Assembly: GCA_030835825.1 (NCBI GenBank)
Contig: JAURRA010000002.1
Location: 1 to 64,000, forward strand
Origin: Flavobacteriaceae bacterium
GTDB taxonomy: Bacteria > Bacteroidota > Bacteroidia > Flavobacteriales > Flavobacteriaceae
Direction: 5' to 3'
Length of the DNA: 64,000 bases
The number at the start of each line of letters is the position of its first letter. The stretch's first letter is position 1. The translations under genes and the position numbers were made by a program. The notes beneath the pieces are model-generated. The model made no database searches. It was not told the origin of the DNA and was given only the letters and a program-made list of their open reading frames with translations. Positions 36,666 to 47,972 of this stretch are shown here, piece after piece.

Positions 36666-38258
36666 ATGTCGAGCGACTGTCTCAATTTTAAGGATACCCA
36701 TAGATTTTCAAAACTGGTTGAGGACTATGCTAATTCCCATCCCCAATTAGTACCCTTCTTTAATAGGCCTTTTTGTACAGACAGTTTTGGGCCTCAAATG
36801 GCTGAAAAGGCTCAGAACTATCCAACTTCACATCGCGCTATTCTGGTTGATGCCTTAAAAGAGCAATATGCCCATTTAAAGGTCTCAAAAAGCACTTTGG
36901 CAAATATGGAGTCATTGTCAAAAGAGGATACTTTTACAGTAACAACTGGACATCAATTGAATCTTTTTACTGGGCCTCTTTATTTTTGGTATAAAATTAT
37001 CGATACCCTTAAATTGGCATCTCATTTAAACACCATTCACCCGACAAAAAAAATTGTGCCAATATTTTGGATGGCTACAGAAGATCATGATTTTGAAGAA
37101 ATAAATCATTTCAATTTAAATAACCTAACACTCAGTTGGGCAGGGGTTAATCTCGGTCCAGTGGGAAGGAGAGATGTCAAAGGTCTTGAAAGTGTATTGG
37201 AATTATTACAAGAACACCTGCAGCCGGGCTTTAACGGTTATTATTTAACGTCTTTATTTGAGAAAAGCTACAACAATTGTACAGACTTGTCAACGGCGAC
37301 AAGATTTTTGGTGAATGAATTGTTTGGCGAAGACGGTTTGGTCGTCCTTGATGCTGACCATCCCAAATTAAAAAGCTTGTTTGTGCCTTACTTTCAGGAG
37401 GAATTATTGCAGCAAACTGCCTGCAAAAGCATTGAGGCTACCTCTGAGGCATTGCAAGAAAATTATCATAAGCAAGTTAATCCAAGGGATATCAATCTGT
37501 TTTATATTGCACAAAATTCAAGGACTAGGATTGAACGACAAAACGATGGGTTGTTCTCTTCGGGTACCGATTATCGGTGGTCAGAAGCAGAACTGCTTCA
37601 TGAATTGGAGCTTCATCCTGATCGTTTTTCGCCAAATGCCTTGCTTCGGCCGCTGTATCAAGAAGTTATTTTGCCCAATATTTGTTATGTCGGTGGTGGA
37701 GCCGAGGTGGCCTACTGGATGCAATTGAAATCTTACTTCCGCACACAATCGATGACCTTTCCCATTCTGAAAATTAGAAATAGTGCGGTTCTTTTGACAT
37801 CCCAGCAAGAGAATAAATGGCTCAAATTAGGACTTTCAAAAGAAGATTATTTGCAGCCACTTAAGCAGGTGACGGACAAATTTGCCTTGAGCGGTGGGGA
37901 AGGTAAACCCAATTTCGAAGGACTTTATAAACAATTAGCGGAGCAATTCGATACACTAAAACAATTTGCAAAAGCCACAGATCCTTCATTCAGTTCGGCT
38001 TTGGAGGCCCAACTACGCAAACAAAAAAAGGGGCTTCAAAATTTGGAAAAGAGATGGTTGAGAGCCCAAAACAAGTTGCATCAACAAGCGATTTTTCGTG
38101 TGCAAAGAAATTATCATTCTGTGAATCCTGGCGGAAAATTGCAGGAGCGTTTTCTTAATTTCGCACCTTTTCACAATGAATTTGGAAGTAATTTTAAATC
38201 CCAATTGATGCATTCGTTGGATCCAATGACTCAGGGTTTTTATGTGATTTCAATGTGA
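36666..38258 (+). CDS. bshC: Bacillithiol biosynthesis cysteine-adding enzyme BshC
   Basis: The last enzyme of bacillithiol synthesis, thought to add Cys to GlcN-malate. The 530-residue protein has the family motifs TGHQLNLFTGPLYFWYKI, FWMATEDHDFEEINH, LVVLDADHPKLKSLF, YRWSEAELL, NALLRPLYQEVILPNICYVGG and a long C-terminal coiled coil. The start at 36666 (MSSDCLNFKDTHRFSKL) fits the family better than an ATG three codons earlier. bshA and bshB are not in the window. A weak TATCTTTA box lies at 36641-36648. Confidence 0.95.
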   Translation: MSSDCLNFKDTHRFSKLVEDYANSHPQLVPFFNRPFCTDSFGPQMAEKAQNYPTSHRAILVDALKEQYAHLKVSKSTLANMESLSKEDTFTVTTGHQLNLFTGPLYFWYKIIDTLKLASHLNTIHPTKKIVPIFWMATEDHDFEEINHFNLNNLTLSWAGVNLGPVGRRDVKGLESVLELLQEHLQPGFNGYYLTSLFEKSYNNCTDLSTATRFLVNELFGEDGLVVLDADHPKLKSLFVPYFQEELLQQTACKSIEATSEALQENYHKQVNPRDINLFYIAQNSRTRIERQNDGLFSSGTDYRWSEAELLHELELHPDRFSPNALLRPLYQEVILPNICYVGGGAEVAYWMQLKSYFRTQSMTFPILKIRNSAVLLTSQQENKWLKLGLSKEDYLQPLKQVTDKFALSGGEGKPNFEGLYKQLAEQFDTLKQFAKATDPSFSSALEAQLRKQKKGLQNLEKRWLRAQNKLHQQAIFRVQRNYHSVNPGGKLQERFLNFAPFHNEFGSNFKSQLMHSLDPMTQGFYVISM

Positions 38259-38302
38259 ATAAATTAGATTGAGCAAATCTAGATGAACTCAAAATCAATG
38301 CT

Positions 38303-38310
38303 TATTTTTG
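38303..38310 (+). promoter_or_regulatory. Candidate guaA -7 element
   Basis: TATTTTTG matches TANNTTTG exactly and ends only three nt before the guaA ATG at 38314, implying a leaderless or near-leaderless mRNA if used. No good -33 box is visible. Confidence 0.35.
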
Positions 38311-38313
38311 ACC

Positions 38314-39846
38314 ATGACTGATAAAGTACTAATTTTAGATTTTGGCTCCCAATACACCCAGTTAATCGCACGACGGGTTAGAGAATTAAATATTTATTCT
38401 GAGATTGTTCCCTACAATAAAATTCCAAACCAACTGGATGAATACAAGGCAATTATACTCTCGGGAAGTCCGTATTCTGTAAGATCGGAAGAGGCCCTGA
38501 TTCCAAACCTTTCTGAGATCCGAAAGAAAAAGCCATTGCTCGCCATTTGTTATGGTGCCCAATATATAGCTCATTTTTCTGGTGGAGAAGTTGGCAGTTC
38601 TAAAACACGAGAATATGGAAGAGCCAAATTAACTCATGTCGATCAAACTTCCGTTTTTTTAAAAGGCGTTCCCTTGAATAGTCAAGTTTGGATGAGTCAC
38701 AGTGACACCATCAACAGCTTGCCAGAGGGCGGTATGCTGTTGGCTAGCACTAAGGATGTGACCAATGCGGCCTATACCATAGAAGGAGAAGATACCTTTG
38801 CTATCCAGTTTCATCCAGAGGTGTACCACTCGGAGCATGGAACTCTAATTCTAAAGAATTTTCTTTTAAATATTGCCCAATTGAAGCAAAACTGGACACC
38901 AGATTCATTTGTGGAAATGACTATTGACAAATTGAAGGCACAACTGTGTGATGATAAAGTTCTCCTAGGATTGTCTGGTGGTGTAGATTCAACGGTGGCA
39001 GCAAGCTTATTGCATCGGGCTATTGGAAAAAATTTATATTGTGTTTTTGTCAATAATGGGTTGCTAAGAAAAGATGAATATCAACAAGTTCTGAATCAGT
39101 ACGTTGGACTGGGGCTAAATGTGATTGGTGTTGATGCGTCAAAGCAATTTATGGAAGCACTTTCTGGAGAGAGTGATCCAGAAACTAAAAGGAAAATCAT
39201 TGGACGTACTTTTATAGAAGTTTTTGATCAAGAGGCACATAAGATTGAAGAGGTCAAGTGGTTAGCGCAGGGTACCATTTATCCCGATGTAATTGAAAGT
39301 ATTTCAGCTACTGGAGGCCCCTCGGCAACCATAAAAAGCCATCATAACGTGGGTGGGTTACCAGATTTTATGAAGCTTCAGGTCGTTGAGCCACTGAAGT
39401 TGTTGTTCAAAGATGAGGTAAGACGGGTAGGTGCTGCACTGGGATTAGAGGCTCATATTTTAGGACGCCACCCTTTTCCAGGACCTGGTTTAGGTATTAG
39501 AATCCTTGGAGATATTACCTTTGAAAAAGTCAGAATTTTGCAAGAAGTGGATGCCATTTTTATTCAAAGTTTGAAAGAATGGGACTTATATGATAAAGTT
39601 TGGCAAGCGGGTGCTATACTTCTGCCAGTCAATAGTGTCGGTGTTATGGGGGATGAGAGGACTTACGAACAATGTGTTGCCTTGAGAGCCGTTGAAAGCA
39701 CAGATGGCATGACTGCCGATTGGGTGGATTTGCCCTACAAATTTTTGCAGGAAGTCTCAAATGCCATCATCAATAGGGTAAATGGCATAAATCGTGTAGT
39801 ATACGACATCAGTTCAAAACCACCTGCAACGATTGAATGGGAATAA
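38314..39846 (+). CDS. guaA: GMP synthase (glutamine-hydrolysing)
   Basis: Converts XMP to GMP using glutamine and ATP. The 510-residue protein has the class I amidotransferase domain, with catalytic Cys C79 in LAICYGAQ and the His/Glu pair in [11 protein letters not shown]. The ATP-pyrophosphatase domain has the P-loop [14 protein letters not shown], and the C-terminal dimerisation domain ends with the motif [18 protein letters not shown]. The ATG at 38314 gives [17 protein letters not shown]; an in-frame TTG two codons upstream is less likely. The next gene starts 10 nt after the stop. Confidence 0.98.
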   Translation: MTDKVLILDFGSQYTQLIARRVRELNIYSEIVPYNKIPNQLDEYKAIILSGSPYSVRSEEALIPNLSEIRKKKPLLAICYGAQYIAHFSGGEVGSSKTREYGRAKLTHVDQTSVFLKGVPLNSQVWMSHSDTINSLPEGGMLLASTKDVTNAAYTIEGEDTFAIQFHPEVYHSEHGTLILKNFLLNIAQLKQNWTPDSFVEMTIDKLKAQLCDDKVLLGLSGGVDSTVAASLLHRAIGKNLYCVFVNNGLLRKDEYQQVLNQYVGLGLNVIGVDASKQFMEALSGESDPETKRKIIGRTFIEVFDQEAHKIEEVKWLAQGTIYPDVIESISATGGPSATIKSHHNVGGLPDFMKLQVVEPLKLLFKDEVRRVGAALGLEAHILGRHPFPGPGLGIRILGDITFEKVRILQEVDAIFIQSLKEWDLYDKVWQAGAILLPVNSVGVMGDERTYEQCVALRAVESTDGMTADWVDLPYKFLQEVSNAIINRVNGINRVVYDISSKPPATIEWE

Positions 39847-39856
39847 CACTATTAAT

Positions 39857-41782
39857 ATGAGTAGCAGATTTCGATATATCCTAATTTTATTTTGCTGTGG
39901 ATTATTCTCAGTGACCACTACTTTTGCTCAACAGCTGAGGAAACACAAGGTTAAACCTGGAGATACCCCGCTGCTCCTAACTGACATCTATGAGGTTACA
40001 ATAGCTGACTTGATGGCACTCAATAAAAATTTGAACGACAGTTTGGTTCAGGGAAAAACTATTATCATTCCTGAGACATATCGACTTTCTGAACCAGTCC
40101 AATTGCCAAAACAAGTTTTTAGCCGAATTAAAACCCATAAAGTCAAAAAGGGTGAAACCCTTATTGGTATTTCTAAAAAATACAATTTAGATCAGGCGGT
40201 TATTTTGGCTTTTAATGGAGAGTTGAGCAGTCAAGGCTTAAGGCGTGGTATGAAACTCAAAATTCCTGTTTACAGGACTGAAATGGTTTTGTCTTATTTA
40301 GGGAATTCGCTAAAAACCTATACCGTTCAGCCCAAAGAAGGCAAGTGGCGGATAGCTCAAAAATTCGGTATCAGCATACCTCAGTTAGAGAATATAAATC
40401 CTGACTTACCAGAGACCTTGACGGTTGGCTTGATTATCAATGTGCCAAATATCGAGGCTGTCGATCTTGACGCTGAAGATTTGAATTACTTTTACTATGA
40501 AGTTCCAGCAAAAGTTGGATTTTTCAAGTTGGAGCAAACACTTGGTTTTACAGAGGCAGAAATTACAGAATGGAATCCTATCATTAAAGACAAGGGACTG
40601 ATGGCTGGTATGGTATTGAAATTGCCTAAACCAGTGTTGGAACAGCCAGAAATGGCAGCAGAGGAAAAAAACAATACTATTGCGCTAGATTTTACGGATC
40701 TATCCGAAAAAAAATTAGCAGTAATCTTGCCTTTTCAATTGGATAACTATAAGCTCGAAGATATCGAAGTATTAAAAGGTGTTTTTTCTAATCGCAGTTT
40801 TTTAGGATTATCTTTGGATTTTTATAGCGGTATGATACTGGCTTTAGAAGATGCTAAGGCTGTTGGCCTGAGGGTTAGTGTCGATGTTTTTGACTCTGGG
40901 GTTGATCAAGTTACCTTGAATAAGGTGTTGAATTCGAAATATTTTGGCGCCTTTGACGCCTTTATTGGACCAATCAATCCCGACCTTTTCGAGATCACTT
41001 CCTCGCGAATGAATGCCATGGACGTGCCATGTATCGCCCCATTCAATTTTCCTAAAGTGAGCCGTAAAAATGTTTATCAAAGTGTCCCGTCCGACCTTCA
41101 GTTAAAAGAAGCTTTGTTGGCGCAATTGCAAAATGATAGTTCAATTGATAAGGTTCTTGTGATTTCTGATCGCTCGCATCAAGTTGTCTCAAAAGAATTG
41201 AAAGGCTTATTTCCACAAGCGCAATTGATTTATTCGAGCCTTGACAAAGATGGCGCTGACAGTTTTTTTATCACCCTTGAAGATGTAGAGAAAAATCTTA
41301 TTCAAGGCCATAATTTAGTGATTTTAGAAACAGACAATATTGGTTTTGCTTCTAATGTGGCTAGTGTATTGAATGGTTTAATATCTCCTGTCCGAAGTAT
41401 AGCTTTGGCCACTACAGATTTTAATGCTGCTTTTGAGAATGAGAATTTTTCGAATTCCTACAAGAGTAATTTGAAGTTGAGGTATGCTACAAGTAACAAA
41501 CCTATGGATACCCTTGGTAGCGCTGACTTTATTGAGCGCTATCAAGAACGCTATCATGTTTACCCTAATAAATACGCCATTCGTGCCTATGATTTAACCA
41601 TTGATTTGCTCTATCGACTTGGTATGTATGGGGGTCTCGATCAATCGGTAGGCAATTTGACAGCTGCAAAGACTTTAGAAAATAAATTTAATTACCAGAA
41701 ATTGCCCGATGGTGGCTTTACTAATGTGAGTTGTTTTGTAGTGGCCTATGATAATTATGAAATAAAAGTAATAGCAGAATGA
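39857..41782 (+). CDS. LysM-domain protein fused to a type 1 periplasmic-binding domain
   Basis: A 641-residue exported protein. The signal peptide RYILILFCCGLFSVTTTFAQ is followed by about four LysM-like modules. The clearest are HKVKPGDTPLLLTDIYEVTIADLMALN, HKVKKGETLIGISKKYNLDQAVILAFN and YTVQPKEGKWRIAQKFGISIPQLENIN. LysM binds peptidoglycan. From about residue 290 there is a Rossmann-like region resembling ABC-transporter amino-acid binding proteins (KLAVILPFQLDNYK; DSGVDQVTLNKVL; PNKYAIRAYDLTIDLLYRLG). It lies between guaA and an OsmC gene, overlapping the latter by 4 nt. Its role is unknown; a wall-bound sensor or scaffold is a guess. Confidence 0.83.
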   Translation: MSSRFRYILILFCCGLFSVTTTFAQQLRKHKVKPGDTPLLLTDIYEVTIADLMALNKNLNDSLVQGKTIIIPETYRLSEPVQLPKQVFSRIKTHKVKKGETLIGISKKYNLDQAVILAFNGELSSQGLRRGMKLKIPVYRTEMVLSYLGNSLKTYTVQPKEGKWRIAQKFGISIPQLENINPDLPETLTVGLIINVPNIEAVDLDAEDLNYFYYEVPAKVGFFKLEQTLGFTEAEITEWNPIIKDKGLMAGMVLKLPKPVLEQPEMAAEEKNNTIALDFTDLSEKKLAVILPFQLDNYKLEDIEVLKGVFSNRSFLGLSLDFYSGMILALEDAKAVGLRVSVDVFDSGVDQVTLNKVLNSKYFGAFDAFIGPINPDLFEITSSRMNAMDVPCIAPFNFPKVSRKNVYQSVPSDLQLKEALLAQLQNDSSIDKVLVISDRSHQVVSKELKGLFPQAQLIYSSLDKDGADSFFITLEDVEKNLIQGHNLVILETDNIGFASNVASVLNGLISPVRSIALATTDFNAAFENENFSNSYKSNLKLRYATSNKPMDTLGSADFIERYQERYHVYPNKYAIRAYDLTIDLLYRLGMYGGLDQSVGNLTAAKTLENKFNYQKLPDGGFTNVSCFVVAYDNYEIKVIAE

Positions 41783-42183
41783 CAACATCAAAAGTGATTT
41801 ACGTTGGACAGTTGAGAACGGAAAACACCCATCTGGCTTCGGGAAGAAGCTTTATTACGGACGCCCCATTAGACAATCATGGTCTAGCATCGGCGTTTTC
41901 TCCAACCGATATTGTTGCAACAGCATTAGCAGATTGCATGATTACTGTTATGGCTATCAAGGCCGACGCTATGTCTGTTGAGCTCAAGGGAACTACGTGC
42001 GAAGTTACTAAGGTGATGGCTAGTTCGCCAAGGCGCATAGCTGAAATTCATATCACAATGAATTTACCCGTTGGTGTTTCAGAAAAGCACAGAAAAATTT
42101 TGGAACACACCGCCAAGACCTGTCCTGTCCACCACAGTTTACATCCAGATACAACCGTGACTTGTGACTTTATATGGGGGTAA
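41779..42183 (+). CDS. OsmC family peroxiredoxin-like protein
   Basis: A 134-residue thiol-dependent enzyme of the OsmC/Ohr group that reduces organic hydroperoxides. Two reactive Cys are visible, in ALADCMITVMAIKAD and KTCPVHHSL, with the GLASAFSPTDIVATAL helix. It starts on the ATGA overlapping the LysM gene stop. Because bacillithiol genes are present, a low-molecular-weight thiol may serve as reductant, but this is inference. Confidence 0.9.
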   Translation: MTTSKVIYVGQLRTENTHLASGRSFITDAPLDNHGLASAFSPTDIVATALADCMITVMAIKADAMSVELKGTTCEVTKVMASSPRRIAEIHITMNLPVGVSEKHRKILEHTAKTCPVHHSLHPDTTVTCDFIWG

Positions 42184-42232
42184 TATTGCCCGCTTATATC
42201 TGTCAATATTTATGTTCATGGATTTGTAAAAG

Positions 42233-42268
42233 AAACTGCCAGTTTCTGAGACTATTTTTTTAAATTTG
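42233..42268 (+). promoter_or_regulatory. Candidate pyrG promoter
   Basis: An exact TANNTTTG box, TAAATTTG (42261-42268), lies 19 nt before the pyrG ATG. The nearest TTTG (42233-42236) is 24 nt upstream, a little long. A small hairpin AGAAACT/AGTTTCT (42231-42247 region) lies between the boxes. Confidence 0.5.
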
Positions 42269-42272
42269 TTAG

Positions 42273-43925
<1,653 letters not shown>

Positions 43926-43947
43926 GGCTTCATCTAAGTATGTAATT

Positions 43948-45780
43948 ATGGAAGAAAAGAAATTTGACGTCAATTCCATTATCGGGTTTATCCTGATTTT
44001 CGCGATTTTGATTTGGATGTTGTATCAAAACAAAAGTGAGTTTGAACAAGATCAGGCGACTATTGCTAAGACCGAAACAGAGGTCAAAAGTGAGCCTGTT
44101 GCAGATCAGTTGGTAGACAACAATGCAGAAATAACTGCTGCTCCTAAACAAAATGAACCAGTTGAGGAGTCTCAACAAAATGCCCTGACTAGCATTGAAA
44201 ACGACGTCTTGTTCCTTACTGTCCAGTCTAAAGGAGCCGACCTGGTTGAGGTCCGATTGAAATCGCAGGAAGATTTTCAGGGACGACCATTGTATTTGGT
44301 TAAAGATGGTAATGCAGCATTTGGGCTCGATTTCACGACTAATGCAGGCATGAACTATTCGTCTAGACGACAGTTTTTTAGCACCTCATTGACTGAAAAA
44401 GATGGCTCTCAAATCATTACTTTGACCGACTCTTTAGGAGTTGGACAATTCATTCAATTCCGATATGAGCTCCCTGAGACGGGCTATTTGATGAAATTTT
44501 CTGTTCAGACCAAAGGCATCAATAATATAGTTGATGGTTCTAAATCTACAGACTTGGTCTGGGAGCAAAAAGGCAGACGCCAAGCAAAAAGTATCAGCTA
44601 CGAAAACAGATACACCAGATTGACCTATCAATACGAAGGTGAAAAGACTTCTAAACTCTCTCAAACCGGTGAAGACGATGATGAGTCTTCTGAAGTTGAT
44701 TGGTTGTCATTTCGTCAGCATTTTTTCAGCTCGATTTTAATTCCTGGACGACCTTTAAATAAGGTTAAATTTTATTCAACAGATTTGGTTCAGGATGAAG
44801 ATATTGATTCGCTATACACCAAGCAGTATAAGGCAATTATGCCCATGAGTCTATCTCAGACTGATATGGTTCAATCTTTTGACTGGTATTTTGGCCCCAC
44901 AGATAATACTATTTTAAAATCATATGATAAAAACTTAGAACGCAGTATACCTTTTGGCTGGGGTATTTTCGGATGGATAAATCGTGCGCTGTTTATTCCT
45001 TTATTTGGGTATTTAAGTGGTATGCTACCTTATGGATTGGCTATTATCGTGATGACTATTTTGGTCCGACTGGTGCTTTCGCCAGTTTTGTATAAGTCCT
45101 ATTTATCGCAGGCTAAAATGAAAATTCTTCGTCCCGAACTGAACGATATTAACGCTCAGTTTAAGGACAATGCTATGAAACGTCAGCAAGAAACCATGGC
45201 GCTTTACCGAAAGGCTGGCGTAAACCCTATGAGTGGCTGCTTGCCGGCATTGATTCAGTTACCAGTTTTCTACGCTCTGTTTATGTTTTTCCCGACAGCA
45301 TTCGATTTGAGACAAAAATCTTTTTTATGGGCCGACGATTTATCCTCATATGACTCAATTTACGAATTACCTTTTAGAATTCCTTTCTATGGTGATCATG
45401 TTAGTTTGTTTCCAATTTTGGCCTCTATTGCTATTTTCTTTTATATGAAAATGACTACTGGTCAGCAGACTATGGCGCAGCCTACTCAAGAGGGAATGCC
45501 AGATATGGCCAAAATGATGAAGGTCATGATTTATTTATCGCCAATCTTTATGATGGTCTTTTTCAACAACTATGCTAGTGGGTTGAGTTTGTATTACTTT
45601 GTTTCAAATTTGATTACTATCGGTATTATGTTGGTCATTAAAAATGTGATATTGGACGAGGATAAAATTCACGCTCAAATTCAGGAAAACAAGAAAAAAC
45701 CTAAGGCACAAAATCGTTTTCAACGCAAAATGGCTGAAGTTATGGAGCAGGCCGAAAAGCAACGAAACGCCCGAAAATAG
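43948..45780 (+). CDS. yidC: Membrane protein insertase YidC
   Basis: Inserts and folds inner-membrane proteins alone or with SecYEG. The 610-residue protein has an N-terminal transmembrane helix (IIGFILIFAILIWMLYQ). A long periplasmic domain runs from about 40 to 345, and the conserved five-helix core starts at GWGIFGWINRALFIPLFGYLSG. SPVLYKSYLSQAKMKILRPEL and GVNPMSGCLPALIQLPVFYALF are also present. A basic C-terminal tail (KKKPKAQNRFQRKM) can contact ribosomes. The pyrG-yidC order is common in the phylum. Confidence 0.98.
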   Translation: MEEKKFDVNSIIGFILIFAILIWMLYQNKSEFEQDQATIAKTETEVKSEPVADQLVDNNAEITAAPKQNEPVEESQQNALTSIENDVLFLTVQSKGADLVEVRLKSQEDFQGRPLYLVKDGNAAFGLDFTTNAGMNYSSRRQFFSTSLTEKDGSQIITLTDSLGVGQFIQFRYELPETGYLMKFSVQTKGINNIVDGSKSTDLVWEQKGRRQAKSISYENRYTRLTYQYEGEKTSKLSQTGEDDDESSEVDWLSFRQHFFSSILIPGRPLNKVKFYSTDLVQDEDIDSLYTKQYKAIMPMSLSQTDMVQSFDWYFGPTDNTILKSYDKNLERSIPFGWGIFGWINRALFIPLFGYLSGMLPYGLAIIVMTILVRLVLSPVLYKSYLSQAKMKILRPELNDINAQFKDNAMKRQQETMALYRKAGVNPMSGCLPALIQLPVFYALFMFFPTAFDLRQKSFLWADDLSSYDSIYELPFRIPFYGDHVSLFPILASIAIFFYMKMTTGQQTMAQPTQEGMPDMAKMMKVMIYLSPIFMMVFFNNYASGLSLYYFVSNLITIGIMLVIKNVILDEDKIHAQIQENKKKPKAQNRFQRKMAEVMEQAEKQRNARK

Positions 45781-45791
45781 TATCATACCAC

Positions 45792-45820
45792 TTTGGGATG
45801 TTGATCCTTTTGATAATTTG
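45792..45820 (+). promoter_or_regulatory. Possible mnmA promoter
   Basis: TTTG (45792-45795), a 17-nt spacer and ATAATTTG (45813-45820) sit 13 nt before the mnmA ATG. The spacing is right but the -7 box has two mismatches at its first two bases. Confidence 0.3.
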
Positions 45821-45832
45821 TAAATTTACCAC

Positions 45833-47020
45833 ATGAAGCGAGTAGTAGTAGGTCTTTCTGGTGGTGTCGATTCTTCGGTTGCGGCTTTTCTCTTAAAAGA
45901 GCAAGGCTACGAAGTTATCGGTCTTTTTATGAAAAATTGGCACGATGATTCTGTGACCATATCCGATGAGTGTCCTTGGCTTGAGGATAGTAACGACGCT
46001 ATGATTGTTGCTCAAAAACTGGGTATTCCGTTTCAAACAGTTGATCTGAGTGAAGATTATAAAACTCGGATTATCGATTATATGTTTGGAGAATACCAAA
46101 GAGGACGTACACCCAACCCCGACGTGTTATGTAATCGAGAAATTAAGTTTGATGTCTTTTTAAAATTAGCCTTAAGTCTTAAAGCCGATTTTATTGCAAC
46201 GGGTCATTATTGTCAAGTGAGCCATTCTCAACAAAACGGTACTACAATGTATCACTTAAAGGCTGGTAGAGATCAGCTAAAGGACCAATCTTATTTTTTG
46301 TGTCAATTATCTCAGGATCAGCTATCTAAAACCTTATTTCCTATCGGCCATCTCAGTAAACCAGAGGTGCGTCAAATTGCTAAAGAGCAAGGATTGATTA
46401 CTGCTAACAAAAAAGATTCTCAGGGCTTGTGCTTTATTGGAAAGGTAAAATTACCAGTATTTTTGCAACAGAAATTATCGCCAAATGAAGGCGATATCAT
46501 TGAAATTCCTCAATCTCTAGCTATATATCATCAGGCTATTCCCAAGTTTTCCAATGATGAGGAGCAGTATCACTATTGGTCGAAGAAGCCAACGTATAGG
46601 GAAGTTGACGGTAAGCTAGTTGGTAAGCATCAAGGCGCACACTATTTTACCAAAGGACAGCGTAAAGGATTGAGTGTTGGCGGAACGGCACAAGCTCTAT
46701 TTGTTATCGATACCGATGTTAAAAAGAATATTATTTATACAGGCCAGGGGAGTGATCACCCAGGACTATACAGGAAAGCTCTTTTTGTGAGCGATGAAGA
46801 TTTACATTGGGTTAGAGAGGATTTGACTCTCAGGCCCCAAGAACAGCTCAAGGTAAAGGCAAGAATAAGATACCGTCAACCCTTGCAAGACGCCAGACTC
46901 TTTAAAAGCAGCGCAGGCCTATATGTACTATTTAGCAAGCCTCAATCGGCTATAACCGAAGGTCAATTTGTGGCGTGGTATCTAGAGGATGAATTGATAG
47001 GATCTGGAGTAATATCTTAG
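45833..47020 (+). CDS. mnmA: tRNA-specific 2-thiouridylase MnmA
   Basis: Adds sulfur to U34 of tRNA-Lys, tRNA-Glu and tRNA-Gln. The 395-residue protein has the PP-loop [17 protein letters not shown] and [10 protein letters not shown]. It has the first catalytic Cys in [21 protein letters not shown], and the second Cys in [13 protein letters not shown]. The C-terminal barrel domain ([15 protein letters not shown]) is present. It is followed 2 nt later by a GTG-start gene. Confidence 0.97.
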   Translation: MKRVVVGLSGGVDSSVAAFLLKEQGYEVIGLFMKNWHDDSVTISDECPWLEDSNDAMIVAQKLGIPFQTVDLSEDYKTRIIDYMFGEYQRGRTPNPDVLCNREIKFDVFLKLALSLKADFIATGHYCQVSHSQQNGTTMYHLKAGRDQLKDQSYFLCQLSQDQLSKTLFPIGHLSKPEVRQIAKEQGLITANKKDSQGLCFIGKVKLPVFLQQKLSPNEGDIIEIPQSLAIYHQAIPKFSNDEEQYHYWSKKPTYREVDGKLVGKHQGAHYFTKGQRKGLSVGGTAQALFVIDTDVKKNIIYTGQGSDHPGLYRKALFVSDEDLHWVREDLTLRPQEQLKVKARIRYRQPLQDARLFKSSAGLYVLFSKPQSAITEGQFVAWYLEDELIGSGVIS

Positions 47021-47022
47021 TT

Positions 47023-47961
47023 GTGAATAGGATATGTAAACTTTTTGGAATTCAATACCCTGTGGTGCAGGCTGGTATGATATGGAATAGTGGTTGGAAA
47101 TTAGCCGCTGCTTCGAGTAATGCCGGTATTTTAGGTTTGATTGGTGCCGGAAGTATGTATCCCGAGGTACTCAGAGAACACATTCTGAAATGTAAAGCAG
47201 CCACTAAGAAACCCTTTGGAGTTAATATTCCTTTGTTGTATCCAGATATAGAGCAACTCATACAAGTCATACTGGATGAGGCGGTAAAAATTGTATTCAC
47301 CTCCGCAGGTAATCCCGCCAGTTGGACTGCACAATTGAAATCACATGGTATCGTTGTAGTGCACGTGGTTAGCAGTGCAAAATTTGCACTCAAAGCCCAG
47401 AATGCTGGGGTAGATGCCGTGGTAGCTGAAGGCTTTGAGGCAGGAGGTCACAACGGAAGGGAGGAAACAACTACTCTTGCTCTGGTTCCTCAAGTAATAA
47501 ATGCCTTGAACATACCAGTTATTGCTGCAGGTGGTATTGCCTCTGGACGGGCGATGTTAGCTATGGAAGCTTTGGGCGCCGATGGTGTCCAAATTGGCAG
47601 TCGATTTGTTGCTAGTGTCGAGTCCTCTGCCCACGACAATTTCAAACATATGGTTGTAAATGCCAATGAAGGCGATACCCAACTTACCTTAAAAGAATTG
47701 GCTCCCGTCAGACTACTCAAGAATAAATTTTTTCACGATATTCAAGACTTATATCGGCGTGGAGGTACCACAGACGATCTAAAAGCTCTTCTTGGAAGAG
47801 CTCGGGCTAAAAGAGGAATGTTTGAAGGTGATTTGGTGGAAGGTGAATTAGAAATCGGACAAGTCGCAGGTCAGATTAACGCCATAAAGCCGGTGGCAGA
47901 AATTGTTACTGAAATCTTGAGTGAATACGATATAGCTAAAAAATCTTTAATTAAACCTTGA
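47023..47961 (+). CDS. Nitronate monooxygenase / FabK-like FMN protein
   Basis: A 312-residue TIM-barrel flavoprotein of the NMO/enoyl-ACP reductase II family. The motifs are IQYPVVQAGMIW, IVFTSAGNPASW, VVHVVSSAKFALKAQNAGVDAVVAEGFEAGGHNG with the active-site His, IPVIAAGGIASGRAML and GADGVQIGSRFVAS for FMN binding. The start is GTG at 47023, giving the usual (M)NRICKLFGIQYP; no ATG is closer. Sequence does not decide whether it oxidises nitronates or reduces enoyl chains. It lies 2 nt after mnmA and overlaps mazG only if an upstream mazG start is used. Confidence 0.85.
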   Translation: MNRICKLFGIQYPVVQAGMIWNSGWKLAAASSNAGILGLIGAGSMYPEVLREHILKCKAATKKPFGVNIPLLYPDIEQLIQVILDEAVKIVFTSAGNPASWTAQLKSHGIVVVHVVSSAKFALKAQNAGVDAVVAEGFEAGGHNGREETTTLALVPQVINALNIPVIAAGGIASGRAMLAMEALGADGVQIGSRFVASVESSAHDNFKHMVVNANEGDTQLTLKELAPVRLLKNKFFHDIQDLYRRGGTTDDLKALLGRARAKRGMFEGDLVEGELEIGQVAGQINAIKPVAEIVTEILSEYDIAKKSLIKP

Positions 47962-47972
47962 CTACTATTATT

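Noticed and set aside
38265-38285. Small hairpin between bshC and guaA
   Set aside because: Only about six AT-rich pairs and no T tract; likely chance.
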